Source of the DNA: Acanthopleura granulata
Taxonomy: Eukaryota > Mollusca > Polyplacophora > Chitonida > Chitonidae
Assembly: GCA_016165875.1 (NCBI GenBank)
Contig: JABBOT010000007.1
Location: forward strand, 11,000,216-11,064,215
DNA: 64,000 nt
Reading direction: 5' to 3'
Shown here: piece by piece, positions 23,632-34,712 of the stretch
Layout of the letters: the number at the start of each line of letters is the position of its first letter
Numbering within the stretch: the first letter of the stretch is position 1
Notes under the pieces: generated by a model
Database searches by the model: none
The model's input: only the letters and a program-made list of their open reading frames with translations
Told to the model about the DNA's origin: nothing
Position numbers and translations under genes: made by a program

Positions 23632-24935
23632 TTAAAGGCATTGCCTTGCTGTACATTCCACCTTGTAAAGGAGTTGACTTGCCTGTACTGTGTACCTGTT
23701 CAAGGATGTTTCCCAGTACCTTGACCCATTGAAGGCGTTACCTTGTTACCCTCTCCGTACACTCCATGTGCAGAAAGAGTTGCCCTGTCAGTCCACTCCA
23801 CTTGCTAAAAGCAGTTGCCTTGTCTGTACACTTCACCTGTTAAAGGCATTGCCCAGTACCTTGGCCTGTTGAAGGAGTTGCCTTTGCTAGCATACTCCAC
23901 GTGTTGAAGGAGTTGCCTTGGTAGCATACTCCATCTGTTGAAGGAGTTGCCTTGGTAGCATACTCCACCTGGAAGGAATTGCCTTGCTAGCATACTCCAT
24001 CTGTTGAAGGAGTTGCCTTGGTAGCATACTCCATCTGTTGAAGGAGTTGCCTTGGTAGCATACTCCACCTGTTGAAGGAATTGCCTTGGTAGCATACTCC
24101 ATCTGTTGAAATAGTTGCCTTGGTAGCATGCTCCACCTGTTGAAGGAGTTGCCTTGGTAGCATACTCCACCTGTTGAAGGAGTTGCCTTGCCTGTACACT
24201 CTAAGTATTAAAGGTGTTGTCTTGTGCAGGTGTCTTGATCATCTTGACAGAATAATGCCCCTGCTGACTCTCAACTATGTTGAAAAATTTGTACCGTTCA
24301 TGTTAATGACCTAGCTGATACTGTCATTATCTGTACTCTCCATCCTGATGGTCAGTACTTGTCTGTACGCTCCATCCTGATGGTCAGTACTCTTGTCTGT
24401 ACTCTCCGTCCTGATGGTCAGTACTCTTGTCTGTACTCTCCGTCCTGATGGTCAGTACTCTTATCTGTACTCTCCACCCTGATGAAGGTCCTTACCTTTG
24501 TCTGTACTCTCCATCCTGATGGTCAGTACTCTTATCTGTACTCTCCATCCTGATGAAGTTCCTTACCCTTATCTGTACTCTCCATCCTGATGGTTAGTAC
24601 TCTTATCTGTACTCTCCATCCTGATGGTCAGTACTCTTGTCTGTACTCTCCATCCTTATGGTCAATACCCTTGTCTGTACTCTCCATCCTGATGGTTAGT
24701 ACTCTTATCTGTACTCTCCGTCCTGATGGTCAGTACTCTTATCTGTACTCTCCATCCTTATGGTCAATACCCTTGTCTGTACTCTCCGTCCTGATGGTTA
24801 GTACTTTTATCTGTACTGTCCATCCTGATGATGGTCAGCACCCTTGTCTCTACTCTTCATCCTATGAAGATCATTGCCCTAGTCTGTTCCTGTCTGTACT
24901 GTCCATCCTGAGGAAGGTCAGTGTTCATCATCTGC
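23632..24935 (+). repeat. 34-bp minisatellite domain, two consensus blocks
   Basis: The first block (about 23632-24210) has unit TGTTGAAGGAGTTGCCTTGG plus TAGCATACTCCACC. The second (about 24320-24935) has CTGTACTCTCCATCCTGATG plus GTCAGTACTCTTAT. Both have 34-base units. Intermediate copies (CTGTACACTCCACCTGTTAAA, and CCTGATGAAGGTCCTTACCT) show they are one evolving unit, TGTACxCTCCA..CTG.TGAAGG..., with a changed consensus. There is no conserved reading frame because 34 is not a multiple of three. Confidence 0.9.
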
Positions 24936-25785
24936 AATACTCTGTGTTCCGGTAATACAGTGGATTCAACTTAACTTTTGATCTTGTTAAGGGAATGACT
25001 TTCCATAGTTATGGAAGAATTCATGTCATCAATTTTTATTTTGTACGTAAATGGTTAAAACTGACTGAGGCAAAAAGACCTTTGATTTCTGTTATCAATG
25101 TATGTTATTTTATATCTACTGGTAATTTGTACTAGAAATATGTGTCCAGTTTCAAAAGACAGAAATACTGTACATGTATCATCATGATCCTCTTCTTACC
25201 TTTACGACATAGGGTTTTTGAATTTGCAGAAATATTTGTACTGTTACCGTTACAGTGCAAGTTCATGTACATCTGTGTACAATACACAGCAATTGGTGTG
25301 TGATCAAATGTAAATGATAAATTATTCAAAGCTGCGTGGAAATAAAAGCATATTCCTTCTCTTAGAATTAAGATGTAATCCCCCCGGAGGGTTGAATTCG
25401 GCCCAATAAAGAAGGGTGTTCGGCATTGTTAAGCATATGGTTAGCACCCCCGTACGTCCTGGAAAGTAGAAAGCAGCATTTTGGAGTTGTGTGAACACTG
25501 GTTAGCTAATGTCTGTTACAAGTTATCTCCATATACCTGTACACATGAGGTGATTGGCACATGGTTTGTGGGAACATGGGTCATATCAGTGTGCATTAAT
25601 TTTAGAGTGTCAGTGATAAAATTGTATGTTATACATCCACGCATGTATGTTTGTGTTAATCTGTCGTTGACGTTTAAAATCGTAATTAAGAATTTAATTA
25701 TCCGGTTCTATGGCGGTAAATTATCAGAACATTGAAAAACTCGAGTTTCCACATGTGCAGGTAAACATGCATTTATGCCATACAG
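24936..25785. other. Non-coding, nothing recognised
   Basis: No gene or repeat family supported between the 34-bp array and the next candidate exon. Confidence 0.35.
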
Positions 25786-25873
25786 GGAGCGACGAGCAGT
25801 CATTAGCGAATGTAAAACTTTTAACTGCCACCTGAGCATTGTCAACTACTCACTGTCATCAAGGCCAGAACAG
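25786..25873 (+). CDS. Weak candidate internal exon of the split gene
   Basis: An 88-base segment between an acceptor (TTTATGCCATACAG) and a good donor (CCAGAACAG|GTAAAG). Only one of three frames is open. It starts with one base, then 29 codons beginning ERRAVISECKTFNCH and ending SLSSRPEQ, and ends in phase 0. It fits between the phase-2 end of 23145-23251 (or of exon 1) and the phase-0 start of 32192. It cannot directly follow the exon at 21746, so it needs the optional 23145 exon or alternative splicing. The small size makes chance possible. Confidence 0.3.
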
Positions 25874-27385
25874 GTAAAGTGGACCAATATGTAAATTAAT
25901 TCCCTGTTTGTCGCTGAGATTGAAACTGCACTTCATGTTTCCTGATGATTGGAAGACAAACATCTTTAAATGGTTTGGCCACAACTTGCTCACATGTTAT
26001 AGTTTGGTCATTGCCATGATGGCAGTTATTTCCACCAGCTGGGTTCTATACATACGCGTGTATATCTTATAATTAAGGCTCTTTTCCCATATTTTTTTTA
26101 ACATATTTTGTCCTTGTATTTTCCTGTTGTGGACAGATTTGTTCTCTCTATGTGAGTACATGTAGTAAATTATCTTTTAATAATTTCTTGGAATTTTAAC
26201 TGATCACTGTTGATGACCTAACATCTTGTCCATGACAAAGTTACTCATATACCAGAATTCTGACAGCTGTATTGTTCTATCTTATAAAAAGTGTGCAAGG
26301 TTTGTTTGGATTGGAAGAAGATCTGTCTCTGGAATATTGTGAGTTTCATGCCCCAAAACGAATAATTTGTCACATTTATTTGCCCCTAGACCGAATTATT
26401 TTGTCAAATACAGTTATCACCTTGAATTGAAATATATCAGAGTGATCAGTTGGTGAAACTCATGTGAAGGAATATCTCATGAATAGATGATAATCACACC
26501 TAATTTCACATTTTTAACAGCAGTTAATTGGTGAAAATTTTCACCAAATTTGAAGTCATTTGTTGTATTTCCTATTTCTTTGCTACATGCATACAGTGAA
26601 GGTTTCCCATTCTCTGGCTAAACATTATTTTCAATCATCTGGCACCATTTAGGATGCGTTCTCCATTAATATATGGCATTATTTTAGAAATGTGCACTTT
26701 AAATATTTTCATTAAAACATCTGGTAGAATTCTGCTTGTCTAAACACTCCGAGGGTAGTCTGGAAGGTTTTCTTGACGATGAGTATAACATATTGTTTGA
26801 ACATCCAGGAGAGCATATCAAAGCCTTTTATACGCCCCGGGCACATTGTAGAGGAAGATTTGCCTTTTGTCTCTAGGCCTGGCTGGATAACATGGAACAT
26901 ATCTCTACAGTGTACATGTAGAGAAGACGTCATCTCCAAAACCGCAGGGTGAGCTGGGATTAGGACCAAGATCAGAGATACAAATGACCCCCATAAACAC
27001 AGATTAGAGACTGGGCAGGAGAAATGGATCGGGTCTTATCTCAGTGTGTTTGATGCTGGAAGGCTCTTTTCTAAGTTTTCTTTGTGCCATCATCCACTTA
27101 GAAACACTCGCTGATTTTTTTTTCCCTTTCAAAGCATTGCCCGAGATCTTCCTATTACTTTCTTTTTTTGAAACATGATGAATAGGCGAGAATGTTATTT
27201 GTGCGTGTGTCTTTTCTTTTCTCTTCAATACACAGAATAGAATGTATACATGTGAAGATTGCGAATGTGAAACAGCCCTTTAATCTTGTAATTAGCACCT
27301 TGTGAAACATAGGCGCTTTTGGTGTAATCAGCCCACAGTGAATTCGCAAGTTACCTGTAGATGTCGCTGTACTTGCCTGAGGACT
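25874..27385. other. Non-coding, nothing recognised
   Basis: AT-rich sequence without a supported gene or repeat. Confidence 0.35.
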
Positions 27386-27440
27386 GTGATTGAATGAATG
27401 AATGATTATGGCTTAGTGTTACCGCACGTCAGCATCATTT
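27386..27440 (-). mobile_element. LINE 3'-end fragment
   Basis: On the minus strand this reads GTGCGGTAACACTAAGCCAT then AATCATTCATTCATTCA. It matches the last bases of the broken LINE ending at about 51300 (GATGTGGTATTAAGCCATAA then TCATTCATTC). It is an extreme 5' truncation or a SINE that borrowed the LINE tail. Confidence 0.7.
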
Positions 27441-27670
27441 CGTCTGTATCTTGGTCAATTGACGCCTGTGAGCTTTGGTGAATACACACAGATATGTGTA
27501 CATCTGAATGGTATTATCAGTGTTCGGATCAGTCAGTTGGATATACCATTCAGCGTTGCTGCAATAAAGGCCTGGGTCTTCAAAAATATCGCGCATTTTG
27601 ATAAGTTTGAAGAGTCGTATAAAACAGGTATGAATTTCTTTTCTCTGAGCACCATCAGGTTTATTCATTT

Positions 27671-27789
27671 GATTGGTATTTTACGCCGTACTCAAGAATA
27701 TTTCACTGATGAGACGGCAGCCAGAATTATGGTGGGAGGAAACAGAGCAGAACCCGGGGGAAATCCACAACCATCTGCAGGTTTCTGGA
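27671..27789 (-). mobile_element. SINE-A copy, 5'-truncated
   Basis: Shows GATTGGTATTTTACGCCGTA, CTCAAGAATATTTCACTGAT, TATGGTGGGAGGAAAC and a CATCTGCAGGTT end. It breaks off in the body; the tRNA-like head is absent. Confidence 0.9.
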
Positions 27790-28949
27790 GCACCATCCTG
27801 TGTACATGGATAAAATATCATCACAAATATCAATTCTTAGTCTTATATATAGATTTACCTATGTATAAGGTTTGCCAGAGGCTTTCAAATGGCTTTTGTC
27901 TAAGGGCCGTTTGAAATCTGCAAATGTGCTGAAATTATAGGCCTCCAAATGTTTGTTTTGTTATATATACCCTTATAATATAAGTTTTCACATGTATTTT
28001 TTTTTATTATTATTTCCTTAGTGTTTCGACACTACATATAATCATTTACACGGTGCCCCATTGGCAGGATGAAAAGACTCCAGGTAGAGGTACATGTATG
28101 TGCCTGACCTTCTTAGCCAGCAAGAGCTGGATGTCAACCAGTGATATCACCAGGGCTGTCTCTTCACTCTTACATTAGGCCACCTTGCCAAAGAGGGCAG
28201 CTGTCTGGCACGGAATTGTTTTGGACAGGTACTTGTTATGGTACACAAATGTCCGTTACAGGTGATGGCACATGCTGCTACTCTAAGCATGCACATCTGT
28301 GAGCCCTATTCCCTTACCTAGACTATAATACAGAGTATTCAAGTGCCCCTGTCCAGCCGTAGCAGTGGAATTCAGGTACCTGGGCCCCCCCCCCCCCCCG
28401 TGGGAACATGTTTGCAGGCCGATGTGGACCTGTGGCTGTGTTTATTGTTAACTGTTGAGCTTGGATGATTCTTTATGAAGGTCCCATGGTTTTGCCTCCA
28501 GTGACATTGTTTGGACGGAAATACCGTTAGCATTGCCTCCTCAGTCTGTCTGTAAAACGCAGTTCATAAACCTGTTCTGGATGGCAGGATTAGATTTGCC
28601 TCCACCTTTACGAGATCGTGATATTTATAGCCGATGTCTTCGACCGATATGGTTGAACCTTGAGGCATCGGCAAAATTGGACCCTCGGAATCACCTGTCT
28701 TTGGGCGATAAATCCATATTATGATACAAAGGAGGCAGGCATTTCAGTAGTGGCATATCCCATGAGTGTGATATTAGCCTGTTTGTGGCTTGGATGAGGT
28801 GAGACCATGGAATAGCAGTGGACTAATTATGGAATGTATGGAATTGTATGAAGTTTGTTAGCTACGATAGCTGTTGACATACATGTATGTGCATAATATA
28901 ACAAGAGATTTAATATGTACATGTATGATTTATACATCAGTGAAATCCC
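27790..28949. other. Non-coding; C15 homopolymer
   Basis: Holds an uninterrupted run of 15 C at 28385-28399. The 63-codon frame at 28533-28724 has no ATG-to-splice logic or recognisable motif, so it is not called. Confidence 0.4.
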
Positions 28950-29410
28950 TGTATTTCCTTCATGGATAAAAGTGATATCTTCACTAGTTAGATATCACTT
29001 TTGTTATTACATTTTGATATTACACTGCTGGTGACCTTGACCCATGACCCTGATGCCATGACGTCGAAAATAAAACACTATATTTTTATGACATTCCAAT
29101 GTGAGCTAAATGGGATGATGTCATAATACATGTCCAGTCCATTGCTATATTCTGACGTCACACAAGAAGATGTGACATAATCCTAGATGTTGTGTTTACC
29201 GCTCCGATATCACTGACAAGTGTTTGAGGCCTGCAGCTAAAACATTGCTCAAAACGTCTTTCACTACACAAAATCATGACCTTATTAAAGTATAAATAAT
29301 AAACAGAATATTGCACAGTGATGGTTGAATACCATAAATATTGTTTTTGTAGGTTATTTTTTCCACCTCTCAATATTTATGATATTCAACCTTCACTGTG
29401 CGATATCCTG
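28950..29410 (+). mobile_element. Palindrome-ended repeat (family P), older copy
   Basis: Aligns along its length with 41780-42245. Shared blocks are ACTTTTGTTATTACATTTTG, TTTTTATGACATTCCAAT, GGGATGATGTCATAAT and CTACACAAAATCATGAC. A 13-base inverted repeat (AAAAGTGATATCT, 28968-28980 and 28990-29002) lies near the left end. A 31-base, two-mismatch inverted repeat (29313-29343 with 29371-29401) lies at the right end. No protein is encoded; the class is unclear. Confidence 0.8.
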
Positions 29411-29905
29411 TATATATGTATGATGCTGGATGTCGAAATATTGTGGTTTAACGTTGAATAATTTATGACACAATAATCAAAATTCTGGGCTCAAAGAATT
29501 CATGAAATATGAGGCTTCCCTTCAGTCAAATGTATAAAAACATGTACAGATGTTTACTACAACTACTTGGTGAAGAATTTGGGGGGACACATTTTTGACA
29601 GCGTTATGTTGAAGCGTATGTTGTGGCGAAATGTCTTAAAACGGGTGAGAGTCGTATGAAACAGACACATATAAAGTGTGAAAGACTTCAGTAGAAGTAT
29701 TGCATAGTTAGGATGTGACCATAACCCATTGAGCATTAATGCAAGACGCGTATGTTTTCTCATGTATACGAGGTGTATGTATGTAAAATAGTAAATAAAG
29801 GACAAGACCCAAAATTTGTGACTTGGTTCCGGTTGGTTTAAGATCCTCTTCCAAGAACATAAGACCCATGCGTACATGTCTTTAATCAGTTTTAATGTGA
29901 GCTAT
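29411..29905. other. Non-coding, nothing recognised
   Basis: No supported gene or repeat. Confidence 0.35.
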
Positions 29906-30198
29906 TAATTAACTAATTGGGGTGCCTCCGTGGCTCAGTTGGTTACAGCGCTATCGCAGCACAATGACCCGAAGCCTCCCATCAATGCAGTTACTGTGAG
30001 TTCAAGACTAGCTCATGCTGGCTTCCTCTCCGGCCGTACGTGGGAAGGTCTGCTAGCAACCTGCGGATGGTCGTGGGTTTCCCCCGGGCTCTTCCCGGTT
30101 TCCTCCCACCATAATGCTGGCTGCTGTCATATAAGTGAAATATTCTTGATTACGGCGTAAAACACCAATCAAATAAATAAATAAATAATTAACTAATT
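29906..30198 (+). mobile_element. SINE-A copy, full length with 13-bp target-site duplication
   Basis: The element at about 29919-30185 lies between identical TAATTAACTAATT at 29906-29918 and 30186-30198. All blocks are present: GCCTCCGTGGCTCAGTTGGTT head, GTGAGTTCAAGAC (box-B region), CTCTCCGGCCGTACGTGGG, GGATGGTCGTGGGTTTCCC, GGTTTCCTCCCACCATAATG, ATATTCTTGATTACGGCG and an AAAT-repeat tail. It is the best reference copy of the family here. Confidence 0.97.
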
Positions 30199-31013
30199 CT
30201 AAAACGGAAGTTACCCGGTGTATGTAGGCAGTGCAACAACAGCACGAAGTATTATGTGTTAACGAGTGTAACCTGTGTGGCAGTGAGGCAGAGGTGTGCT
30301 GCAGCTCTTTGCCAAATATATCTTCATTTGTCATATCTAAGGCTTTTTATCCAAGGTGTGGTGTGTAAGTACACATGTACTTGATGGCCATTCATAAACC
30401 TGCATATGAAAGTCACATCTTGCTCACGATGGGCCCCATAAAATATACATAAAGCCTATATATGCCTGTAGTGCAGGTGTTATTATAGCTGATAGTTTTG
30501 CTGGAAGAAGCTCTCTATGTGGTGTTCAACCTAATGGCTTGAAAGCACAGATGTTTTTACACAATTTAAGTTTAAATGCAGGAAATCCCCAGTGTAGCTG
30601 CTTATTAGTGATTTTAATTTTTTTTTTTAACGCAGTAGGGCCATTTAGACAAATCATATGGTGTTTGATGATTGCTCACCCAACCTGTGAAACGTGTACT
30701 TAGTGATGGTCAAGCCGTGTAAAGTACTATATGTAATTTAAATCAGCTACACCGTGATATGGCTAGCGTTCTGTCACTGGAAGCATTTATATCTAGATCT
30801 AGATTATATCTTGGTGAAGAAAATTTCACCTAGATGACCTACATTTCCTGTGTGTTGGTTTTGGTTGAAACAAATGGGGGGGGGGGGGATCAAGCTCATG
30901 ACTTCACGAATATGTATCACTACTCAGGAAAAAAATTTGCAAAAATTAGCAAATTAATGAATTTTGTTCTGCTTGAGCCCTTATTTCCTACCCTTATTAA
31001 TTTCCCTGTTCGC
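30199..31013. other. Non-coding; G13 homopolymer
   Basis: Contains 13 consecutive G at 30876-30888. No supported gene. Confidence 0.4.
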
Positions 31014-31197
31014 AGTTGTTAGCGTGCTAGAACAGCGCAATGACCCAGGTGCCTCTCACCAATGCGGTTGTGGTGAGTTTAAGTCCAGCTCATGCTGGCT
31101 TCCTCTTTGCCCGCACTTGGGTAAGTCTGCCAGCAATCTGCAGATGGCCGTGGGTTTCCCCGGGCTCTGCCTGGATTCCTCCCGCCATCGTGCTGTC
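31014..31197 (+). mobile_element. SINE-A copy, both ends incomplete
   Basis: Has GTTAGCGTGCTAGAACAGCG, GTGAGTTTAAGTCCAGCTC, CCTCTTTGCCCGCACTTGGG and GGTTTCCCCGGGCTCTGCC, and stops after CCTCCCGCCATCGTGCTG. The 3' tail is missing, which ordinary target-primed insertion does not explain; a later deletion is more likely. Confidence 0.88.
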
Positions 31198-31239
31198 CCC
31201 TTTTCACATGCTGTATTTCACAGTTTAGCATGTCAGAAT

Positions 31240-31317
31240 GCACCTCCGGAAGCACCTTCGGATGCACCTTCAGAATGCACCTTCTGAAGCACCTTCAGAA
31301 TGCACCTTCAGAAGCAC
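31240..31317 (+). repeat. 12-13-bp tandem repeat, six copies
   Basis: Units of GCACCTTCAGAA(T), with variants CTCCGGAA and CTTCGGAT. It lies just beyond the broken end of the preceding SINE. Confidence 0.85.
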
Positions 31318-32191
31318 AGAAAGACCTTAAAATGGCTAGTATTGCTAGTGGGAAATGAATCAAACTTCACAAAAAACTACTGACTGGTTAAGAAGTTCAT
31401 GAATAGATCAGAATCAAGGAAAGTATATCACCTGAAAATGCTAAACTTGTGCTGAATTCCTGGATTATTGCACTGGACTAGCCTGCTAACCCCTCTTGAT
31501 CATGGAGGCCCCTATAAAGATGGAGATTTAAGTTATAATTGCACATGCATATAGTCTGATAATTTTAATCCGTTCATTCTACCAGAAAAAGCATACCTTA
31601 AATGACCTAAATTTATTTACAGTAAAGAGAGAGAAATACATAAGCATGGCATTATGTACTGTAGTTATCATATCATACTCCCTCAGTTCTACATCACTGC
31701 CTAATGAAGGGAAGCAGATAAAATATACAACGCGATAATGGTGAATTATGGGGGTTTAATTGTACATTTCTTTAAAATATGACCAGTCGTTGAAGCCCCA
31801 TCTGGTCCTGGACTGTCAGGCACATCTGGGTTAGACTTGGTAGCTGATTCATGCTAGTGAAACAGATTCCGGCTGTTCAGTTGGTATACACTGGTAGAAC
31901 TGAGTTTTACTCTGACATTATGCGTTCACCCATTTTTATGTAAAATTTCCTCCCGGAATTCATCATAATTATTCCCTAATTTTCAAAATGTTACAATGGC
32001 TATTTCCCTGAAGTAATACTCTGATCAGTGATAAGATGGTAAGATGTCATTTTATGAAGAGAGCGTCACATTCTTTTTTCTCAGTCTTAGGTATTTTCGA
32101 TTGGACACCAGGATCTTGATCAAATTGAGTCACTTTGGGCTGTTTACATATATTTGTGTTAGTGATGTCGATATATTGGTATCTTTTGTAG
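31318..32191. other. Non-coding intron-like sequence
   Basis: AT-rich. Nothing recognised before the acceptor TATCTTTTGTAG at 32180-32191. Confidence 0.4.
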
Positions 32192-32379
32192 ACACAACGT
32201 CCATTTGAACCAAGACATTCGAGGAATACCGCCGAGGTCATCCACCTGACCGTGCCTTCAGCCAATCAGAAATTGCAACACATAGTGATGTCTGCACCAG
32301 ACAGACGCCCCAATCACCTGTGGATCGCCCCACGCATTTCCATCACCACCTCCGATGACACGGACAGGCTTTCCAGCAG
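32192..32379 (+). CDS. Candidate internal exon of the unrecognised split gene (best-supported exon)
   Basis: A 188-base segment between a pyrimidine-rich acceptor (TATCTTTTGTAG) and a donor (CCAGCAG|GTAGGG). It stands out by eye from its AT-rich flanks in G+C and codon-like composition. It starts in phase 0 and encodes 62 residues plus two bases. The peptide begins TQRPFEPRHSRNTAEVIHL, has a hydrophilic centre (SAPDRRPNHLWIAPRIS) and ends ITTSDDTDRLSS, which looks like a flexible, possibly phosphorylated linker. The phase-2 end matches the exon at 38787. No domain was recognised. Coding nature is inferred from composition, splice sites and frame. Confidence 0.5.
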
Positions 32380-32427
32380 GTAGGGGACAAATCCATCTTG
32401 GCATGGTGGGAGAATGCTTTATGTATC

Positions 32428-32650
32428 AAATGACCTAAAATTTTGCTCAGAAAATGCATTTTTTCGAGGTAAATAATTGTCATGAAGTAGTGTTTTTGTT
32501 ACTGAAACTTACATGGTTCCTGTTGGATATCATCCTATCTTCCCAACAAACCTCAGTTGCAAAATACCAAAACATTACTACAATGAGAATCAGGCAAACT
32601 TTGAGGCTTAGTTGTCATGGTCATTGCGAATTTTTAGGTCATTTACTGTA
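32428..32650 (+). mobile_element. MITE-1 copy, both termini visible
   Basis: AAATGACCTAAAATTTT at the left and its inverted counterpart GAATTTTTAGGTCATTTACT at the right bound about 220 bases without coding capacity. Internal block order matches the copies at 16826, 21930 and 53390. It lies in the intron just after the best candidate exon. Confidence 0.75.
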
Positions 32651-34598
32651 ATGCACAGAAACACTTATACCTTGAATATGGATTAATGCAACATATTGTT
32701 TATAAACCAGTCATGAGGATTCAAAATTTCTGAGTGACATTTTTTCGGTTCTATGCTTTTTTGGCCTGAGAAATTATGGGAAATTTTGTTTTTCAGTCTG
32801 ATAATTTCTGCTATGGGAAGCGATGTAATAATTTTATGATTGATTCATCAAATTAAGTTCACTGTTTTGTATTTTCCTTTTGCAACCCTAATTTTATACT
32901 TATTAGAATCATTTCAATAAAAGTAACATCATTTCACAAGGGAGAGTACAACACAGTCTACACTTTGTCAGTTTGGGTTATATCCCCTGCCACAAGAGTG
33001 CAATGCAGCACTGAACGGCAGCTTGTTGTATTAAAAGATATCGTGTCAGATATCCTTTTTTCTGTGAAAGTTCTTGACTGGCTGATGTCTATATGTACTT
33101 CTCTTATGTCTCAATTCTCCCAAATCACCCCTGGTCCATCTTATATCTTACAAACAGCATTGAGTGCTCACTACATACAGGGATCGTTGGAAATGGTCCA
33201 AATTTTGTGAGGTCATTTGTGGGGCATGTTGCGAACATGTATTGACAAATTAGCTTCATTTTGAAGGTTAAACGCTCAATTCTTTGACTGACTCTCTTCA
33301 GTGTTTACCAAGCTGTACTGAGGAGCAAAGCCTTTTTTGTGGTAGGAACTGAACCTTCTGTTCTGTGATTTTCTTAACCTCAGGGAAAGGACGTGGAAAC
33401 AAAACAATTGTTTCTGTGAAATCCTCATGCCTGTAAGCTACATGTATATTTCCATATAGAAGTCCTTCAGTAGGACTCATCTGAAAAATTGATGAATACC
33501 ATCACATTTGACCTTTTGGAATTTTTGTTTGACTGTTTAATTTATATGATGAAATTGATTTTGTCTTTTGATTTCACAATTACTTTTTCAAATCAGTGTA
33601 CATGTAATTAATGCACTTATGGGAATCAGTATAATGTTTGGAGCGTACATTTTGTCAGTTGGTTTTTTTGATTATCTTTGTTTGTCTTTTGGAAGTGTGA
33701 AGTAAGGATTCTACAAAAGCATGTTTTGCATGTAAACCCAGGGGTCACTTTTACAAGACAGTGAATTTCTTGAATCATTTTTCATGTTGTCTGGGTTATC
33801 AGTGGAGTGGCAGAAAACATCATGATTTATGACGAAATTTGATGAAAAAAAACTTACAAAATTTGCTGAAATGGACTGCTGGTAGTTTGGTGGAACTGGC
33901 CTCTGATCAGTAGGCATCTGTTTCACTTTTCTTTTCACATGACTTCATCTCTGAAGTGAAGTATACCAATCTGTACTGTTTGAAAACTGTTTGATTGTTG
34001 TACATCTACAGTATTGGGACATTAACATGACATGATGGTAAAAGTAGGGTTTGTCCTAATCTGTGGATATTCATATACATGCAGTGTATACAGATAAATT
34101 GATTACAAATTTTGAAAAAGCAAATATTTAACAGGACAGTATCACAGTTGTAATACAAAGGAACATCAGAACTCTGTAACCACTGTTCAGGCCATCCTTA
34201 AAAAATGTGTTTGTTGGGCGTAGTGTGACAAACCCTCCAAAAAACAGAGGAACATCAAAGCTGTTTAACGACAGCTCAGCTTCTGTCATGATATCTTACC
34301 CATGGTACCTGGATGGAACACTTGCCCCTTTGTGGACACTTGTGGTTTTTGTTGCAAGAGTTTGTTCCCCTGGATAGGCTGGAGCACAACAATTGTATTG
34401 ATGATATATGTAGATTATTGGGCAGTAGGACATGTGTTAAGTTATTGAGCATTGGCATGTATCAAATGAAATACCATATAGTTACCTATATATTGTCCTG
34501 GTTCTTGCGTACGGGGAATATATATGTAAGAAAAAATAGATCTTAGTTATGCACAATATTGTGGAGGCTAACACCAAAGTGCTTTGTTATGTATTTTA
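32651..34598. other. Non-coding, nothing recognised
   Basis: No supported gene. The frame at 34313-34546 has no splice context that joins the gene model. Confidence 0.35.
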
Positions 34599-34712
34599 TG
34601 GTGAGTTCAAGTCCTCTCCGGCCTTACATGAAAAGATCAGCCAGCAACCTGTGGATGATCATGGGTTTTCCCTGGGTTTCACTGTCATATAAGTGAAAAA
34701 TTCTTGAGTAAA
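34599..34712 (+). mobile_element. SINE-A copy, degraded
   Basis: GGTGAGTTCAAGTCCTCTCC, GATCAGCCAGCAACCTGTGG, GATCATGGGTTTTCCCTGGG and CATATAAGTGAAAAATTCTTG are in family order, with deletions between them. Head and tail are largely lost. Confidence 0.75.

Noticed and set aside
23805..24199. Minus-strand frames with repeated FNRWSMLPRQ-type peptides
   Set aside because: They lie on a 34-base minisatellite; three overlapping frames share the same repeat, as expected without coding.
24590..24955. 121-codon plus-strand frame with SLWSIPLSVLS repeats
   Set aside because: Lies wholly in the second 34-bp block; no selection for frame is plausible.
27459..27914. 151-codon plus-strand frame
   Set aside because: Its middle third is a minus-strand SINE-A fragment; the flanks show no domain or splice support.
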